Part shown: positions 10,782 to 23,038 of the stretch, piece after piece
How positions within the stretch are numbered: position 1 is the stretch's first letter
How the letters are laid out: each line of letters starts with the position of its first letter
Assembly: GCA_014904985.1 (NCBI GenBank)
Contig: MU128931.1
Span: forward strand, 296,797 to 360,796
Direction of reading: 5' to 3'
Source: Hydnum rufescens UP504
Taxonomy: Eukaryota > Basidiomycota > Agaricomycetes > Cantharellales > Hydnaceae
Length of the DNA: 64,000 nucleotides
Notes under the pieces: generated by a model
Seen by the model: only the letters and a program-made list of their open reading frames with translations
Told to the model about the DNA's origin: nothing
Databases searched by the model: none
Program-made: the position numbers and the translations under genes

Positions 10782-11990
10782 ATGTCTGTCTCCAGTGGAC
10801 GTTCCTCGTCACCCGCCGATGCTCCCCAGTACCCCGTCTCCTTACTCGTGATGAAGCTCCTTTTGGCGCTGCCTGCGTTCTGCCAGTACACTGGGGTCCC
10901 AGTGACGGACCTGAAGTCGCCCGAACAGTGGAAGGAATGTGGGACCCAGGGGTGCGTACCATATATCTCCAATATCCAGGCATGTCTGCGCCCTGTCGCC
11001 TCCAAGGGCTGACTCCATGCCTCGCCTACTGTCCTGTCATAGGCTGCTCAAACACAAACTGGCGGCACCGGACGGCCCTCACAAAGAACTCTACAACGTC
11101 GTGGGCATGTGGCTTCGTTTCATCGCTACGAGGCACCAGCAAGATGGACCTCTCATCACCATGTTGCAACAAAAGTGGTTGAACATGTTTGGACGTTGGC
11201 CGATCACTATTGCTTTTTTTATCACTTCGTCCCCATCCGCTGCCGAACCTCTCCTTCCGCCCGGAAAGGAACCAGGAGTGGGCGAGGTCCCAAATGGAAT
11301 GCGTGGGGACACATATGATGCCGCTATGAGCTTCAAACGTTATCTTACCGAGGATGCTAGAGATGCAATGGCTCTGCCGATGATTCCGGTATTTTGGGAG
11401 GTTAGTGCCGCTTCATCCTCTCCATTCCCTATCATGAATCACTGATTACGAGGTCGATTAGGACGCCTTTTCCTTGAGGGTTACTTTGGGCAATGTACGT
11501 CAATTCCCCAAATGTAATTCTTATCATTATATTCACGGCCTGTTAGATTCTCCGCACCCGGTCATCTCAGTCTCCTGGGGTTATGAATCACGTACGTCGT
11601 TCTGTCCTTGTTATCTGATTAGCTGCCCTTCTTACCGTAGGGCTCTAGGCGTCCTACCTTGAAATGGAACGATCCAGTGCATCCATTTCTGATCCCATCA
11701 GTATACACACGGTGCGTCCCTCTTCCCAATTGCCCAGGGTCACGGCACTAATGCATAAATTTATTTACCGGTTTCTAGACTACAGAGGTGAGCAACGCTG
11801 AGTGGCATAGGAACCTGTGTGTTTCAATTCTCTTATTTTTTTGCTGTAGGAATTGGCAGGATTGTCGATTCAGTCGACGGGTGAATCTTATCCCAAACAC
11901 AGATCATCCTCTACGACCCCTCGCGCTGATAGTGGAAGGAGCGCAACGACTGATGGTACCGTCAGCTCCGACTCGGGCGACTCACAATGA
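10782..11990 (+). CDS. Unrecognised multi-exon protein
   Basis: The start is the ATG at 10782 (MSVSSGRSSSPADAPQYP). Exon 1 ends at 10951. The reading resumes after an intron ending CATAG with LLKHKLAAPDGPHKELYNVV and stays open through a longer exon rich in Trp and aromatic residues (GMWLRFIATRHQQDG, RYLTEDARDAMALPMIPVF). It then passes through four or five small exons (DAFSLRVTLGN, ILRTRSSQSPGVMNH, SRRPTLKWNDPVHPFLIP) into a Ser/Thr-rich tail ending SSDSGDSQ and TGA at 11990. Joined length is roughly 270-280 residues. No family was recognised. A role for the Trp- and Pro-containing middle cannot be stated. The splice chain is consistent, so the gene is probably real. Confidence 0.65.
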
Positions 11991-12194
11991 CGGGAGTCTC
12001 CACCAATTACCTCGCATTGCGTTTGCCTCTTGTGTGGATTAAAATCACAAAAGTTTCTTTGGAAGGGTTATCAAGCTGCGAAGGGCATTAGTTTTGTATC
12101 ATATGTATTACTTTTCGTTCTTCCCACTGTGTATATTTTCGCTTTCCTTTCCCAGAATCTACTCAAGTATCCTTTTGGTTCCGGTGCGATCGTA

Positions 12195-14683
12195 ATGTCT
12201 TCCCAAAAGGTCATCTCTGCGATCACTGTTGCGAACCACAACTCTCGCGAAAGTTGCTGGATAATCGTACATGGCAAGTACACCCGCACGATGAGTGTTA
12301 TGTCTTTGACATAATGGGTATGCAGGCAATGTGTACGATGTTACCGAATTCCTCGATGATCATCCTGGCGAGCCTCCCTAGAATTTTAGTAATTTACCTC
12401 ATAGCTCATGCTTCGGCCTGACCCTAGGTGGAAGCAAGATCATATTGAAATACGCTGGGAGGGACGCAACGTGAGGTCCCATTCGAATTTAGCCGCACAC
12501 AGATGGGGTAGTGAACGTTCACTTAGAGAGGAGTATGACCCCATCCACCCTCCAGATGCCATAACCACCAATTTACCCAAGGAGAAACAGTCGGTGATGC
12601 TTATCTTCTCTCTGAAATTTCCTGGCTTGACTTTATCCCACTATATGAAGCCTCGGGCCAGTAGAGCCCGAGACTGTAGAAAAGGTAGTTAAAGAAGTGA
12701 CCCAAGAGGAGAAACAGCGATTAGAGAGATTCAATCGTCGACCGCCCTTGGACGAATGCCTGAGCTTGCACGATTTCGAGGCATGGCGCTCGATTCATGC
12801 CACTGACCCGCCTTCATTGATTTGTCCGATGTAGGCCGTTGCCAAAGCCATCATGCCGATCAAGGCATGGGCATATTACAGCTCCGCCGCCGACGATGAG
12901 ATCACGCACCGGGAAAATCATCTCGCATACCATCGGATCTGGTTCAGACCTCGCATACTTCGCGATATGACCAAGGTTGACTGCAGCACTACCATCCTGG
13001 GCCAAAAGTCCAGTATGCCAATCTATATCGTATGTATTTGCGGTATCCGCAATTGGGGTCGCTTGTTGACGAGTATACGGGCTGCAGACCGCCACCGCTT
13101 TAGGAAAATTGGGGCATCCGGAGGGCGAATTGAATTTAACAAGAGCTGCCGGGAAGAGGGGCATTATCCAAATGGCAAGGCTCTTTTTTGTTCCCCATTC
13201 CCCCTCATGGGATCCATTCGTGTTCTTGACTTTCAAATCGCCTCCATCATCCCCAGATCCCCACCCTCGCAAGCCGCTCGTTCGACGAGATGGTGGATGC
13301 AGCGATCCCAGGCCAGACCCAATTTTTACAACTATACGTTAATAGAGACCGCGAGATCACCAAGCGTATCGTACAACATGCCGAGAAACGAGGTATTAAA
13401 GGTCTTTTCATCACTGTAGATGCGCCCCAACTAGGCCGGAGGGAAAAGGACATGCGCACAAAGTTTGAAGACGAGGGAACTCATCTTCAGAAATCACGCC
13501 AGGATCAGTTGGATCGCAGTCAAGGCGCTGCCAAGGCTATCACGGTAGGGTTGATGGAGCGATTATCCTGCATTATGGCGAATTTATTGGCCTGATTTTG
13601 GTTAGACCTTCATCGACCCAGGTCTTTCATGGAAGGACCTGGACTGGTTCAAAACGATCACGAAGAGTTTGTTGACGTTTAATTTTGTGGATTTGGCAAA
13701 AAGTCCTGCTCATTTAATTGGCTGATCTAGTGCCCATCATCCTTAAGGGTGTGCAGACATGGGAGGTGTGATCGATTTTGCTATAGGGGGAACAATATTA
13801 TGATATTTAGACATTGGATCTCAAGGATGCCGTATTAGCAGCTGAAGCAGGCGTGCAGGGCATCGTCCTCTCCAATCACGGCGGTCGGCAGCTGGAAGTA
13901 CGTCCCCTTGATCAATTATCTGCGGAGCGCGCCAGCGTCTCATCTGATCCAATCTGATTTGCTTCCCTCCGCTCCAGTTTGCCCGTTCCGCCATCGAAGT
14001 ACTCGTGGAAGTCATAGCAGCGCTCAAGGAAAGGAATTTATTCCCAAATCCAAACTTTGCCATCTTCGTTGATGGTGGGGTTCGACGGGCGACTGATGTG
14101 CTCAAGGCTATTGCCCTCGGTGCAACAGCCGGTATGTACATTTACTTGCGTTTGCTGACCGAGTCTTTGCGAATCCCAAATCCTTATCCTCCCTCAACAA
14201 TTAGTTGGCATCGGGCGCCCGTTCTTGTACGCATACTCTGCCTATGGGGAAGAGGGTACGAGGAACCATCGATTGAAACTGCAGCACGAGAGCTAATGCG
14301 AACCCATATCCCTCTATACAGGCGTCGAGAAAGCTTTCCAAATCTTGTTTGTCAGTTTCTCCTCGCTTTCTTCACTTGAAGAGGAGAGATACTCTTTGCT
14401 GATTCCCGTCCTTACAGGAGGAGTTCGAGATGAACCTCCGTCTTCTCGGAGCCAACAGCATCAAAGATGTCGTACCATCAATGGTAGACGCCCGTAGTAT
14501 CAGTTTGCACACATCTATCGTGCCAGAGGATAGAACATCCCGGGGGAACTGTCAGTTATAATCAATGTCTCTTCGTCCTAAATGGTCGTGGTATTGATTT
14601 TATCTCTCTTGTTTGCGCGCACAGATGAAGGTCTCTCGGGGCCGCAGTTCCCCACTGCTAAGGATCCTGCCTCCAAGTTGTAG
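12195..14683 (+). CDS. CYB2: Flavocytochrome b2-type L-lactate dehydrogenase, 16 exons, four GC-AG introns
   Basis: The product is an FMN- and heme-dependent alpha-hydroxy-acid dehydrogenase that would oxidise L-lactate and pass electrons to cytochrome c. No clear mitochondrial presequence precedes the b5 domain, so location is open. The cytochrome b5 domain has both heme-ligand motifs (YDVTEFLDDHPGG, EEYDPIHPPDA). The flavin domain has KAWAYYSSAADDE, SRSFDEMVDAAIPGQTQFLQ, the active-site SNHGGRQLE (base His and substrate-binding Arg) and FVDGGVRRATDVLKAIALGA. It ends NYEGLSGPQFP...KL at TAG 14683. All 15 introns keep frame. Those at 12274, 12368, 12781 and 13175 start with GC rather than GT. 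The fourth could instead use a weak GT 15 bases later, adding five residues. No nonsense codon or frameshift was found. Confidence 0.9.
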
Positions 14684-15077
14684 TAGAGTTATAGTAGTTC
14701 CCGGAGGGAGGCGACATTCTCCGGAACGACGACACGCGGATCGCGCGTATGTACAACACATCCCTTTGTAACTATAAACGATTCTGGAGACCGTCGAACG
14801 CCGAAAAGCAGGAACCCCGCTAGGATTGGACGAAGGGGTACCCCTTCGTCTGACTAATGCATGCTAGGCAAAGCTAGGACATCGAGTGATGATCATGAAA
14901 GACGTGCATAAATGTCATAATGACTAGGGAATAGGGAAAACGAACAAATCGAGGGGAAAACATGATTAGAACAATAAACAATCAAGTCGAACAGAGAGGT
15001 CATGAAGGTGGCGGAAGGGCACAACCCTATTGGTTCATTATACACTCAAACATACAAAGAGAACACGAAAACAAAAA
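14684..15077. other. Convergent intergenic region
   Basis: About 390 bp lies between the convergent flavocytochrome b2 and BRCT genes. No gene, RNA or repeat was recognised. Confidence 0.5.
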
Positions 15078-17541
15078 TCAACAATCCTCAGGCTCTTCTT
15101 CCATTGGCTTGAAGACGGTTTTGAGGGGGCTAGATATTTTGGCTTCACGAGAACGGATAAGACCGGATAAGACTTCGAAATAGCCCAGTAGTGGACGTGA
15201 AAAGGATACCTACGAGCAAAGAGTTGACTCTTCCGTCTAGCACGTTCGAGCGGCGCCAGCGATTCCTCCTTCAACGGGGCGGCGGGTGACGAGGATGCCA
15301 CTAGAGTGATGTTCTCAGTTGAGGAATCCTCACCAGTGGCTGGTGATTGACTCAGAGCTTGGTCAAGGACGGCGAGAGTAGCGAGACCGGGGTTAATCGG
15401 GGGAGCGTAAATTGCCTTAGGTTCCATTGGTCTCCTCTTCTGTGGAGTAACGAGATGAGACGCAATTTAGTCATCAGATCGCAGAGCAGGAAATATGGAA
15501 AATGTACCTTATCCCAAACGACAGGGTCAGGCTCATCGACAAGAAACTTGAGCTCTTCGACCCTCTCCCTCTTCTCAACGCACTCCACAACCCAACCGAT
15601 CCCAATCAAGAAGGGTTTCGGTTCATTGTAGAGCTTATGCTTCGAGAGGGTCGTGGGAGATCCGGACTTGAACACAATATGCGTCACATTAGGGGTAAGT
15701 CGACTTATAATCTGCACCAGTTCGTTACGAACAAATCAGACAAGAGATCATGGACAAGGGCTAATCAGAAAGCGCTCACTCTGGCACCGAGACTTTTCAA
15801 CATATTAACAAATAGTTCACCGGCGTCAGAGCCATCCTCAGTCTTGACATCGACATAAATCACGCAGTCCTTTAGAACTGTTAACACGGTCCCCTTTCCA
15901 TTCCTTCTCCCACTCCCAATGCCGGCACCGGGAGCAACAGCATGCGAAGAATCATCGGCCATCGTCACGAGCGAGCGAGAGGCAAGGGACGCTCTTCGAT
16001 TGCGTTCGTCACTGAGCGAAACCGACGCCGACATCGATACAGAGGGAATTATCGGAGGCGAGGAAATGGTAGATGGAGGGTTCACACCGGTCTGAGTGGC
16101 GAAAGGAGGCCGAGGAGGCGCCATTAATGTCCGTACACGAGGGGTGGTCGCCCGAGTCCGATGCCTGCGTGGGCTGATCGAGAACCCGGATGGGTTCTCA
16201 CTGAGGAACCAACGCCTTGCATTGTTGCAGCCCGTACGAGAGGCTTGACCGGAGGTGCACTTCCAGTAGAGGCATGTCGATTAGCCCCAGTGGAACCAAG
16301 AGAAGCACGAACCCGAGGAATGCTGAGCTTCTCCAGAGCTATTGATAGATTAGAGAGGGATGTTTGGGTTGATGGATTTAATGTGCTGCGTCTGTTGGAA
16401 TCACTAAAGCCTGTTACAGAGCGCGGGCGAGGGGGATATTCTGGCGGAGCCAGCGACGAAGAAGAAACCGCACGCTTCCCGGGGGACAATACAGTTTTGT
16501 TGACGTCCTTAACGGGACTAGCCGCTGAGCGATATGTTGGAGGGTGTCGCCCCTCGCTAGGCCAGGCCGGCGCGCTGGAATTGGCAAGAAAGGTCCCACT
16601 TGGTATATGATCAACTTTGAAAGGACGTGTGGAAGTTTCGAGCGGGTTTGAAGTTGGTCCCTGGATCTTGGGATTATGGGGCGCTGTAACGCGCCGAGGT
16701 ATCAAAGACGAGGTAGGGCCAGGAAGTGTGCTGTTCGTCCTGGCTTTCTTTGTAGGAGACTCGAATTCCGTGGTGTCATCATCAGTGAACCTGAAATCAT
16801 TCGAGGACGCGATCGGGGCAGGAGTCTCGCCATCGTTTAGTAACGCAGATTTCGTGTATAATTGTAACGCCGGGAGGCGAGGACGTGATGGGGATATCGG
16901 ATTACTTTCTCTTTGAGCCCAGCCCCGCTGAATGCCCTCTTTTTTTCGGGCGAAGGCCGAGAATTAAGCTGGTACTGAAGCCCCTTCGAAGGGGATGGTG
17001 TCTTTGCTCGAGACACCGACTTCGGAGGATTGAAAATATCGATCATAGGGAGGGATGTGATGGTTGCCGGTGAGTGGAAAGCTGGTGTACTCAAGTGAGA
17101 CTCCGAGGAACCCTGACTTGGTGCGGGAGGGGCACCAGCACCACGTGGAGTTTCGATTCGCCGCGTCATCGAAATTGCGGATGGGCGCAGGAATTGGTGC
17201 TTGACGGGTGAGCCCGGTGCTAGAATGGGTTTCATTGGAGACTGTGCAGGCTTGTGCTTTTTCGCCGTCCCGCCTGCCTCAGCCTCGAAGGAGGGCGAGG
17301 GGGCACGCTTTCTGCCAATAAGGAGAGAGGCATCATCCATGTTCATTACAAATCCCTGCACTCCGGATACTGCTTGTTTGGTAGGCGAATTGGTGAGGGC
17401 GTCACGTAAAGGATCACGCGATGGTGCCCGCGCTGTTTGAGAACGGGTACGGATGATGAACCGCGATCTCTGGGCTGAATTTGGAACAGGCCGAATGCCT
17501 CTCTTCGTATTCACGAGAGGACGCCTAGAAGATGTTGACAT
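15078..17541 (-). CDS. Single-BRCT protein, microcephalin (MCPH1)-like
   Basis: Six exons join in frame to 706 residues: 17541-16906, 16825-16139, 16091-15780, 15711-15508, 15439-15210 and 15129-15078. The introns are 47-80 bp; the first carries a TTACTAAAC branch point. The N-terminal 500 residues are Ser/Pro/Arg-rich and basic, probably disordered (LVNTKRGIRPVPNS, SPMKPILAPGSPVKHQFLRP). A BRCT domain follows: VLKDCVIYVDVKTEDGS, LGARIISRLTPNVTHIVFK and the conserved Trp in LIGIGWVVECVEKRE. This fits the MCPH1-type N-terminal BRCT, with the domain placed late. Such proteins bind phosphoproteins in DNA-damage or chromosome-condensation contexts; the role here is inferred. The apparent start codon at 16122-16124 is intronic. 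Confidence 0.85.
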
Positions 17542-17605
17542 TGGGCAGAAACGCAGATTGCATGGGCTGTCAACGTCCTGGAAACGCGTGGTTGAGATTC
17601 ACGCG

Positions 17606-19104
17606 TAGGGACCAGCATAACACACCATTCCTACCTTGGACGGGATGTCTATGTGGAGTATTGCTCGTGGCTATTCCCGGAGCGCAAACGGGCCTATGGC
17701 GACGAGCCGCTGAGCTTGATTCGTGGGCAACCAACACCGGAACTTGCCGCTGCACTGGCTATGGGACAGCTATCCAACCTCAAAGAGAAAGCCTATGCTG
17801 GAAAGGCCTCTATCACCTCACGAGTAGACTCGATTAGATCAGGGGGGTGGAACCAGAATCCCAAGAACCCTGCGAGTCCTCCTACGATCCCTCCAAAGCC
17901 ACCGAGTCGCGCGCCACTGCCACTACAGGGAACGCAACATGGCCCAGCTTCCAGATTTTCGTCGGATGACAAGCTAGCCCTCTTCTCCATGCTAGATTCG
18001 TTCTTCGATGCCGGGAGTTCCCATAGCGCTCGCATAGTTGATCACGCTGCTGCACCCAAACCGCAATCGCCTACCCCTATTTCCCGAAATACATCAAAAC
18101 CCCCTCCCCCTGTTCGGAATTCTACGCGTCCGAATGTACAGCCTGTTTCTATCCCCCCGTCGGGCGCATCGGGCCACAAAGCATCTGAAGCGGACTCATT
18201 CTCACAGTATTTCTCGCGGAGCACATCCTGGGCGTCCGATCCCACATGGTTTGTCTGGGATAAGCTCCCCCCTGGACAACAGCCGAATCCTCCACCACTG
18301 AAAGACTCCCAAACTGCCCTTCGCTCCCTGTCATGGTCATCTCACGGCGCCCAAAGACTTCTCGACGGCGTTGTTGTGTTCGAAGATCTCTCTATTGGAT
18401 GGTACCATCTTTCATGGCATGTCTCCGCCCCTAATAACTGCACGCGCGAAGCAGCCTGGGCTCCCCCTCCTCCTCCATGGATCGGCGATGATCTGAGGAC
18501 TGCATCGGAGATGTATGGCGATCTCGTTGCATCATTTGCTGAACGAGCGATGCACCAACGTCGACACGTTGGTCGTGGAGAATGTTGGGATTTGGCGAAC
18601 GAGAGTCTTAGAGAGATTGCAAACACTCAACAAGGCGTCCTTCCAAAGGTCATGCCGTGCATAGCGCACACCCACGGCCACCTGATATTTACTGGTGTGG
18701 CAGGCCAGATGGGGACCTGGAAAGGGGGCGACGACACTGTCCGAAGGGGCGATATCGTTCAATGGCTGAACGTTAAAATCAAACTGGTTGGCCAGCCACT
18801 TGCAACAATGACGTTGGGAAATCCAGATCATACTGCCATCGTCGTTAGTGATTCCTATATACCTTCTCTAACTGCGGGCTCGAATGCCAGCGAAGAAGGA
18901 CAAGCGTTGCATCCTTCCGCTATTGGCTCCCTCGACGTCATTGAACAGAGTGTGCATGAGTTACCCTCCCGCCGTGTTTACGACATGCGACAATTTCTGA
19001 GTGGGGAAGTCTGGATATATAGGCCTATGCCAATGGAGTTGTACCTTGGAATGGCAGAGGTTGCGGCGGTCTGGCCACCACCCGCTTCTGCCGTGAGGGT
19101 GTGA
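17606..19104 (+). CDS. BBC1/AIM3-type protein with a Cys-protease-like fold domain
   Basis: The frame is open from a splice acceptor near 17607 (GRDVYVEYCSWLFPERKRAYG) to TGA 19104, about 490 residues. A first coding exon upstream is likely but was not found, as the divergent BRCT gene starts at 17541. The N-terminal third is proline-rich with several PPxP-type stretches, suitable for SH3 binding. The C-terminal part from about residue 220 matches the BBC1/AIM3 domain, which has a papain/NlpC-like fold. It contains GRGECWDLANE (candidate Cys), a GDIVQW strand and PDHTAIVV (candidate His). In yeast, BBC1 works with type-I myosin and Las17 at actin patches. Enzymatic activity is unproven for the family. 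Confidence 0.75.
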
Positions 19105-19639
19105 TGTTATCCCTGTAGCCGCCTTGACATCTACGGGACTTCATTCGAAATCCTGCTCGCGTTTGTAACCTACATATCGGGTGGATCGATGCAGATCTTA
19201 GTGCTTGAGCCATCCTCCATCAATTTGGACTTGTGAATACCCAGCAGCAGCACGAGATCGATCTTGTCTCGAAGACGATACAGTAAATCGATAATACATC
19301 ACTATTTTACAGCGTCAATTCACTAATGATACATATCAGCGAGTGGGGTGTGGGTTCCCAGCAGTCAAGGATCTGGCTCGCATTGCCCACCCATCACAGC
19401 ATCCCTATAAGTACACAGGTCATCCATATTCAAATGGCACTGCATATGCTCGAGCATGTTTGAGAAGGACGTGTCGTGTTCTACTAGTCAAAGGATAGCT
19501 TAGACGCTCTAGAGAAACCCGAACAAAATTGAAGACATACTGAAAGGGCGTCAAAGGGGTCGTACCAATTCGTTGGAGATTTCCATGAGTTTGCTCAGAA
19601 TGAGCAACAAAGTCCGGTGCCAATGCCGAGTAACATAAA
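19105..19639. other. Convergent intergenic region
   Basis: About 530 bp, AT-richer than its neighbours, with no recognisable gene or repeat. It is the 3' region of two convergent genes. Confidence 0.5.
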
Positions 19640-21286
19640 TCACGATCCGAGATTGATCTTCTTTACGCCGTCCCCTGCCCCATTCACCTGCCTTGCACGT
19701 TCCCTTTCCTCCCGCTCTCGCTCCCTCCCAGGTAACCGGTGGACAGGTCTCAGGATAGGGCTCGAATGAACACTTCGGGAGGATGGCCCAGAACCAGGTT
19801 GAAACGGAGCGATGGGAAGGCCAACAGGTGATCGAGGCAGTATATTGAGGGAATGTGAATGAGATATATGAGAGGGAATCGAAATAGGCGATGATGTTGA
19901 CGAATTATTATTATGGTGGAAGTGATATCCGTGATGATGGTGGGAAGAATTAGCCACCGAGGGAGATACTGCGCGACGTTTCGACGGGTGACTGTACGGC
20001 TCGAAGCGATCATCAAGCGTATCTGAACCGAATCATCAGGGCGAAATCTACAAATGGCAAAATGAGAAAAGACAAACATTTCCGTTTACTCGCTCGTCCC
20101 GACGTCATTCCTGCCGGAGGGGTATCACGCCAAGCATGACTTCCATTTTGACTCCCGCCATTATTGGAAGTTGACCCACTCGAATGTGGCGCAGTTGCAT
20201 GTGGGGTAGACGTGCCACTCATCATAGCACTAGACATAGCCGATGGGGAGCTATACGAATTTTGCTGCAGAGCATCGGCAAGTCAAGGTCTAGACTAGGA
20301 AGGCAATATGGAATATTTACCATGTCGACATCCATGCCTACCCCCGCAGGGCTCGCACTCATCCACCGGAAGTCATCCGTGACACTCCCTTCTGCGGAAG
20401 GGCCTCCAAGGAGGCCGTCGTCCTCATCGCTAAAATCCCCGCCGAACCTTTCGTCGTCATCGTCATCGCCTACTTCCTCCGGGAATCTACCCCGAGCACT
20501 TCGAGGAGTTCGGGGATGAAAAGCGACGGGAAGCTCGGCATGTGATGCCAGAAGACGCTGAAATTTGGCTTCGGAATCGACTTCTGCTTCCTGTGGTGTT
20601 GCTTCAGAGAGAAGAGTTAACAATCGTGGGAGTTTAAGCTGAATCCAGGGGGAAAAGATGTGAGCATGAAAATAGAGTCAAGTAAACCAGAAAATACGTG
20701 CGGGTTTTCGAGGCATGTCAATGGGTAGCGTTGACGATGACGATGGAGCAAATGCTGACCCAAGAGGGGGAGGGGTGGAAAGCCGATCGATATCATTTTG
20801 AGAGGAAAGAGGATCATCAAGGGCCATAATTGGGTCTGCAGAAGCTCCGTGGCATGGCTGCTGATTATCGTCATCGTTCGCCTTCCCTGGACCATCATCA
20901 TTACTAAATGGACCCACAAGGGGGCTCCCGGCACGATCTTTCCACGACGGAAATACATTGTTTACGGGAGAACTACTTCGAGGACTGGAACCGAGCGGTT
21001 GAGGATCGGTCTTCTGCATACTACGCAAGCTAAGCAGACTTGATCGACGAAGCTTTCGGTAAAGAGGATATGAAGCTAAGTTGTGAGGAAAAGGATAACC
21101 ATCATCAATGAGCATGGACGGACTTGAAGGGGATGAAGGTGCCGAGGCCGATGAAGCATGCGCTAGGGCAAAAGACGCTAAAGAGGTGGGGAGTGATTGA
21201 CGTGGAGATGCCAACGGTGATGCCGAATGCGTGGGGTCTATCATTTCCTGATCATTTGGGGTAGACGGCCGAGGAGTTGGCGGCAT
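19640..21286 (-). CDS. Ser/Pro-rich hypothetical protein with acidic and His-rich stretches
   Basis: The gene model begins at the ATG at 21286 (MPPTPRPSTPNDQEMIDP). Exon 1 runs to about 20700 and includes YRKLRRSSLLSLRSMQK. A second exon contains TPQEAEVDSEAKFQRLLASH, then an acidic run (EEVGDDDDDERFGGDFSDEDD). A third covers about 20240-20060 (SSGSTSNNGGSQNGSHAW), and a last one is His-rich (SHHHHGYHFHHNNN) with an Arg/Glu helix near the end. Exact donors and acceptors are uncertain; two acceptors fit the first intron. I do not recognise the family. The ordered part is probably the short EAKFQRLLASH helix with its neighbours. It is divergent from RER1. Confidence 0.6.
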
Positions 21287-21580
21287 GGCGAGAAAACAAG
21301 CCTCCCGTCCTCAATACGGGACACCGATAGAATCCCACAGATCACGATTGGCGGATGATCACCAGCCTTACCCCAAGAAACCAGAGCGTGAAGGTATGCC
21401 ACAAGGGGGGCTCGAGAAAGCGTGCCAGATGCCCAGATTAATATTATTGGCCGGGGTTTGCCGTACACCATCACATTCAACGCCAGAGAAAAGTCGGGGT
21501 GACCTGGAGGTTGTCTCTCTTCGATATCTGTCGCTTACTCGAGTACCTTGTCACCGCCATTCTAGATATCTCCCTTGAGT

Positions 21581-22481
21581 ATGGAGTCATCCGAATCCTC
21601 CATTCCTGATGCTCTCCAACCATTGTTCGTATAATCTCCTCCAAATTAGGGTATCTCTTTCTCCACCTTCTCATGCATGATGTCTGCCCAGGGTGACAAA
21701 ATATAAGCAATATACCCGCCTGTATCAGAGTTATTTGGATCGTTCGGCCCCCCACGCATTATATCGGTGGTTGGCCACTGCTGGCCTAGTTTGTCTCTTT
21801 CTCCTGCGCGTTGTTCTGTCTCAAGGGGTAAGCTTGTATGTTCTTGGTCTGTGACATTCAGAAGTAATTCTGATTTCTCTGTTCCCAGTGGTACATTGTG
21901 TGTTGTGCGTTCAGCGCTACTTCTCTCGCCACATCCGTCATGCTGACTTTCCGTGTAATAGATGCACATGCCATATACCTCCTCAACCTGCTTCTCGCCT
22001 TCCTTCAGCCAAAGTTTGATCCGTCCCTCGAAGCGGATTTAGCGGCTGATACCATCGAAGAAGGCGGTGATGCGGAGCTAGATGAAACAAGACGGGGGGT
22101 TCAGTCGACGAGGAGTTCAGGCCGTTTGTGCGACGCCTTCCCGAGTGGAATTTTTGGTACGTGCCTCACAACGGAGAAACCAATGATTCATGTTGACGTT
22201 GCTCGTCGCCGCCTAGGCTGTCAGCAACACGGGCGACTGTAATTTCCTTGTTGTGCACGGGTTCACAATTATTTGACATTCCAGTCTACTGGCCGATTCT
22301 TTTGGTGTATTTCTGCGTGCTGCTGACCATCACGATGAGGAGGCAAATACGGTCCGTCTCGGTTTCCGTATCATGTCTATACCTGAACTCCAACTGATCT
22401 GCATGTTTCTCCAGACATATGATCAAATACAAGTACATCCCCTTCGACTTCGGGAAAAAGCAGCGCTATGGCCCAAAGTAG
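21581..22481 (+). pseudogene. RER1: RER1 ER-retrieval receptor with a one-base frameshift in a G run
   Basis: RER1 is a four-span Golgi protein that retrieves ER membrane proteins. Exons give MESSESSIPDALQ, then KYKQYTRLYQSYLDRSAPHA, WYIVCYAHAIYLLNLLLAFL, PKFDPSLEADL, DEEFRPFVRRLPEWNFW, FDIPVYWPILLVYF, TMRRQIRHMIKYKYIPFDFG and a KKQRYGPK end at TAG 22481. All family blocks are present and all introns are GT-AG. The only fault is between LDETRR and DEEFRPF: the six G at 22094-22099 need one more (or two fewer) for the frame to continue. An essential, otherwise perfect gene makes a sequencing error more likely than loss of function. I list it as a pseudogene only because the sequence as given is broken. 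The first exon's short N-terminus is the weakest part. Confidence 0.85.
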
Positions 22482-23038
22482 AGTTCCGTCAGACTGATCC
22501 CCGTACTTCCTCATATCACGTCGTGCTACTATCTATACCACCGCGGCAGACATACGCATCCTATTGGGGCATGTTCGGTACCCACATACATCTTCCTAGG
22601 GTTCTATTTGAGCGGAAAATTTGTAATGATGAGGATACAGACAGCCATTTGTAATCGTGCCTATCTCGAAAGCACGCAGTGGTTCGGGAAACGCCTTCGA
22701 AACCGTAAGGGTCGATCTTCGACGTAAACATGATAAGTGCATATCAAAACTGCCTGGTACCCCACTCAAGGTAGATATCAAAGGCAAAGGCCCAAGGGAG
22801 AGTAACTGTGAGCTTTGTACAATGGTACGTGATACCTATTATCTGCGGCAAGTATGGGATCGGACGCGGAAGGGGTGCGAAGCTCGTCCGAATAACCGCA
22901 GTAAGCCGAATGACCCTGATACAGCCATGGACGGAGACCACGATGGTGCATACTACTCCATTGGATGTATCTCGTGCAAAACGAGATGCGTTGAATGGAT
23001 CGTGATGTGACAGTCGTGACCTGGGAATAGCGAGCAAG
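22482..23038. other. Intergenic, no gene seen
   Basis: About 560 bp lies between RER1 and the kinase gene. Open frames exist but show no conserved motifs. It presumably contains the kinase promoter. Confidence 0.45.

Noticed and set aside
16124..16705. A separate small gene starting with MAPPRPPFATQ (ATG at 16122-16124) downstream of an upstream open frame ending in TAA.
   Set aside because: A 47-bp GT-AG intron (16138-16092) joins the upstream exon in frame to the BRCT exon, so this ATG lies within the intron.
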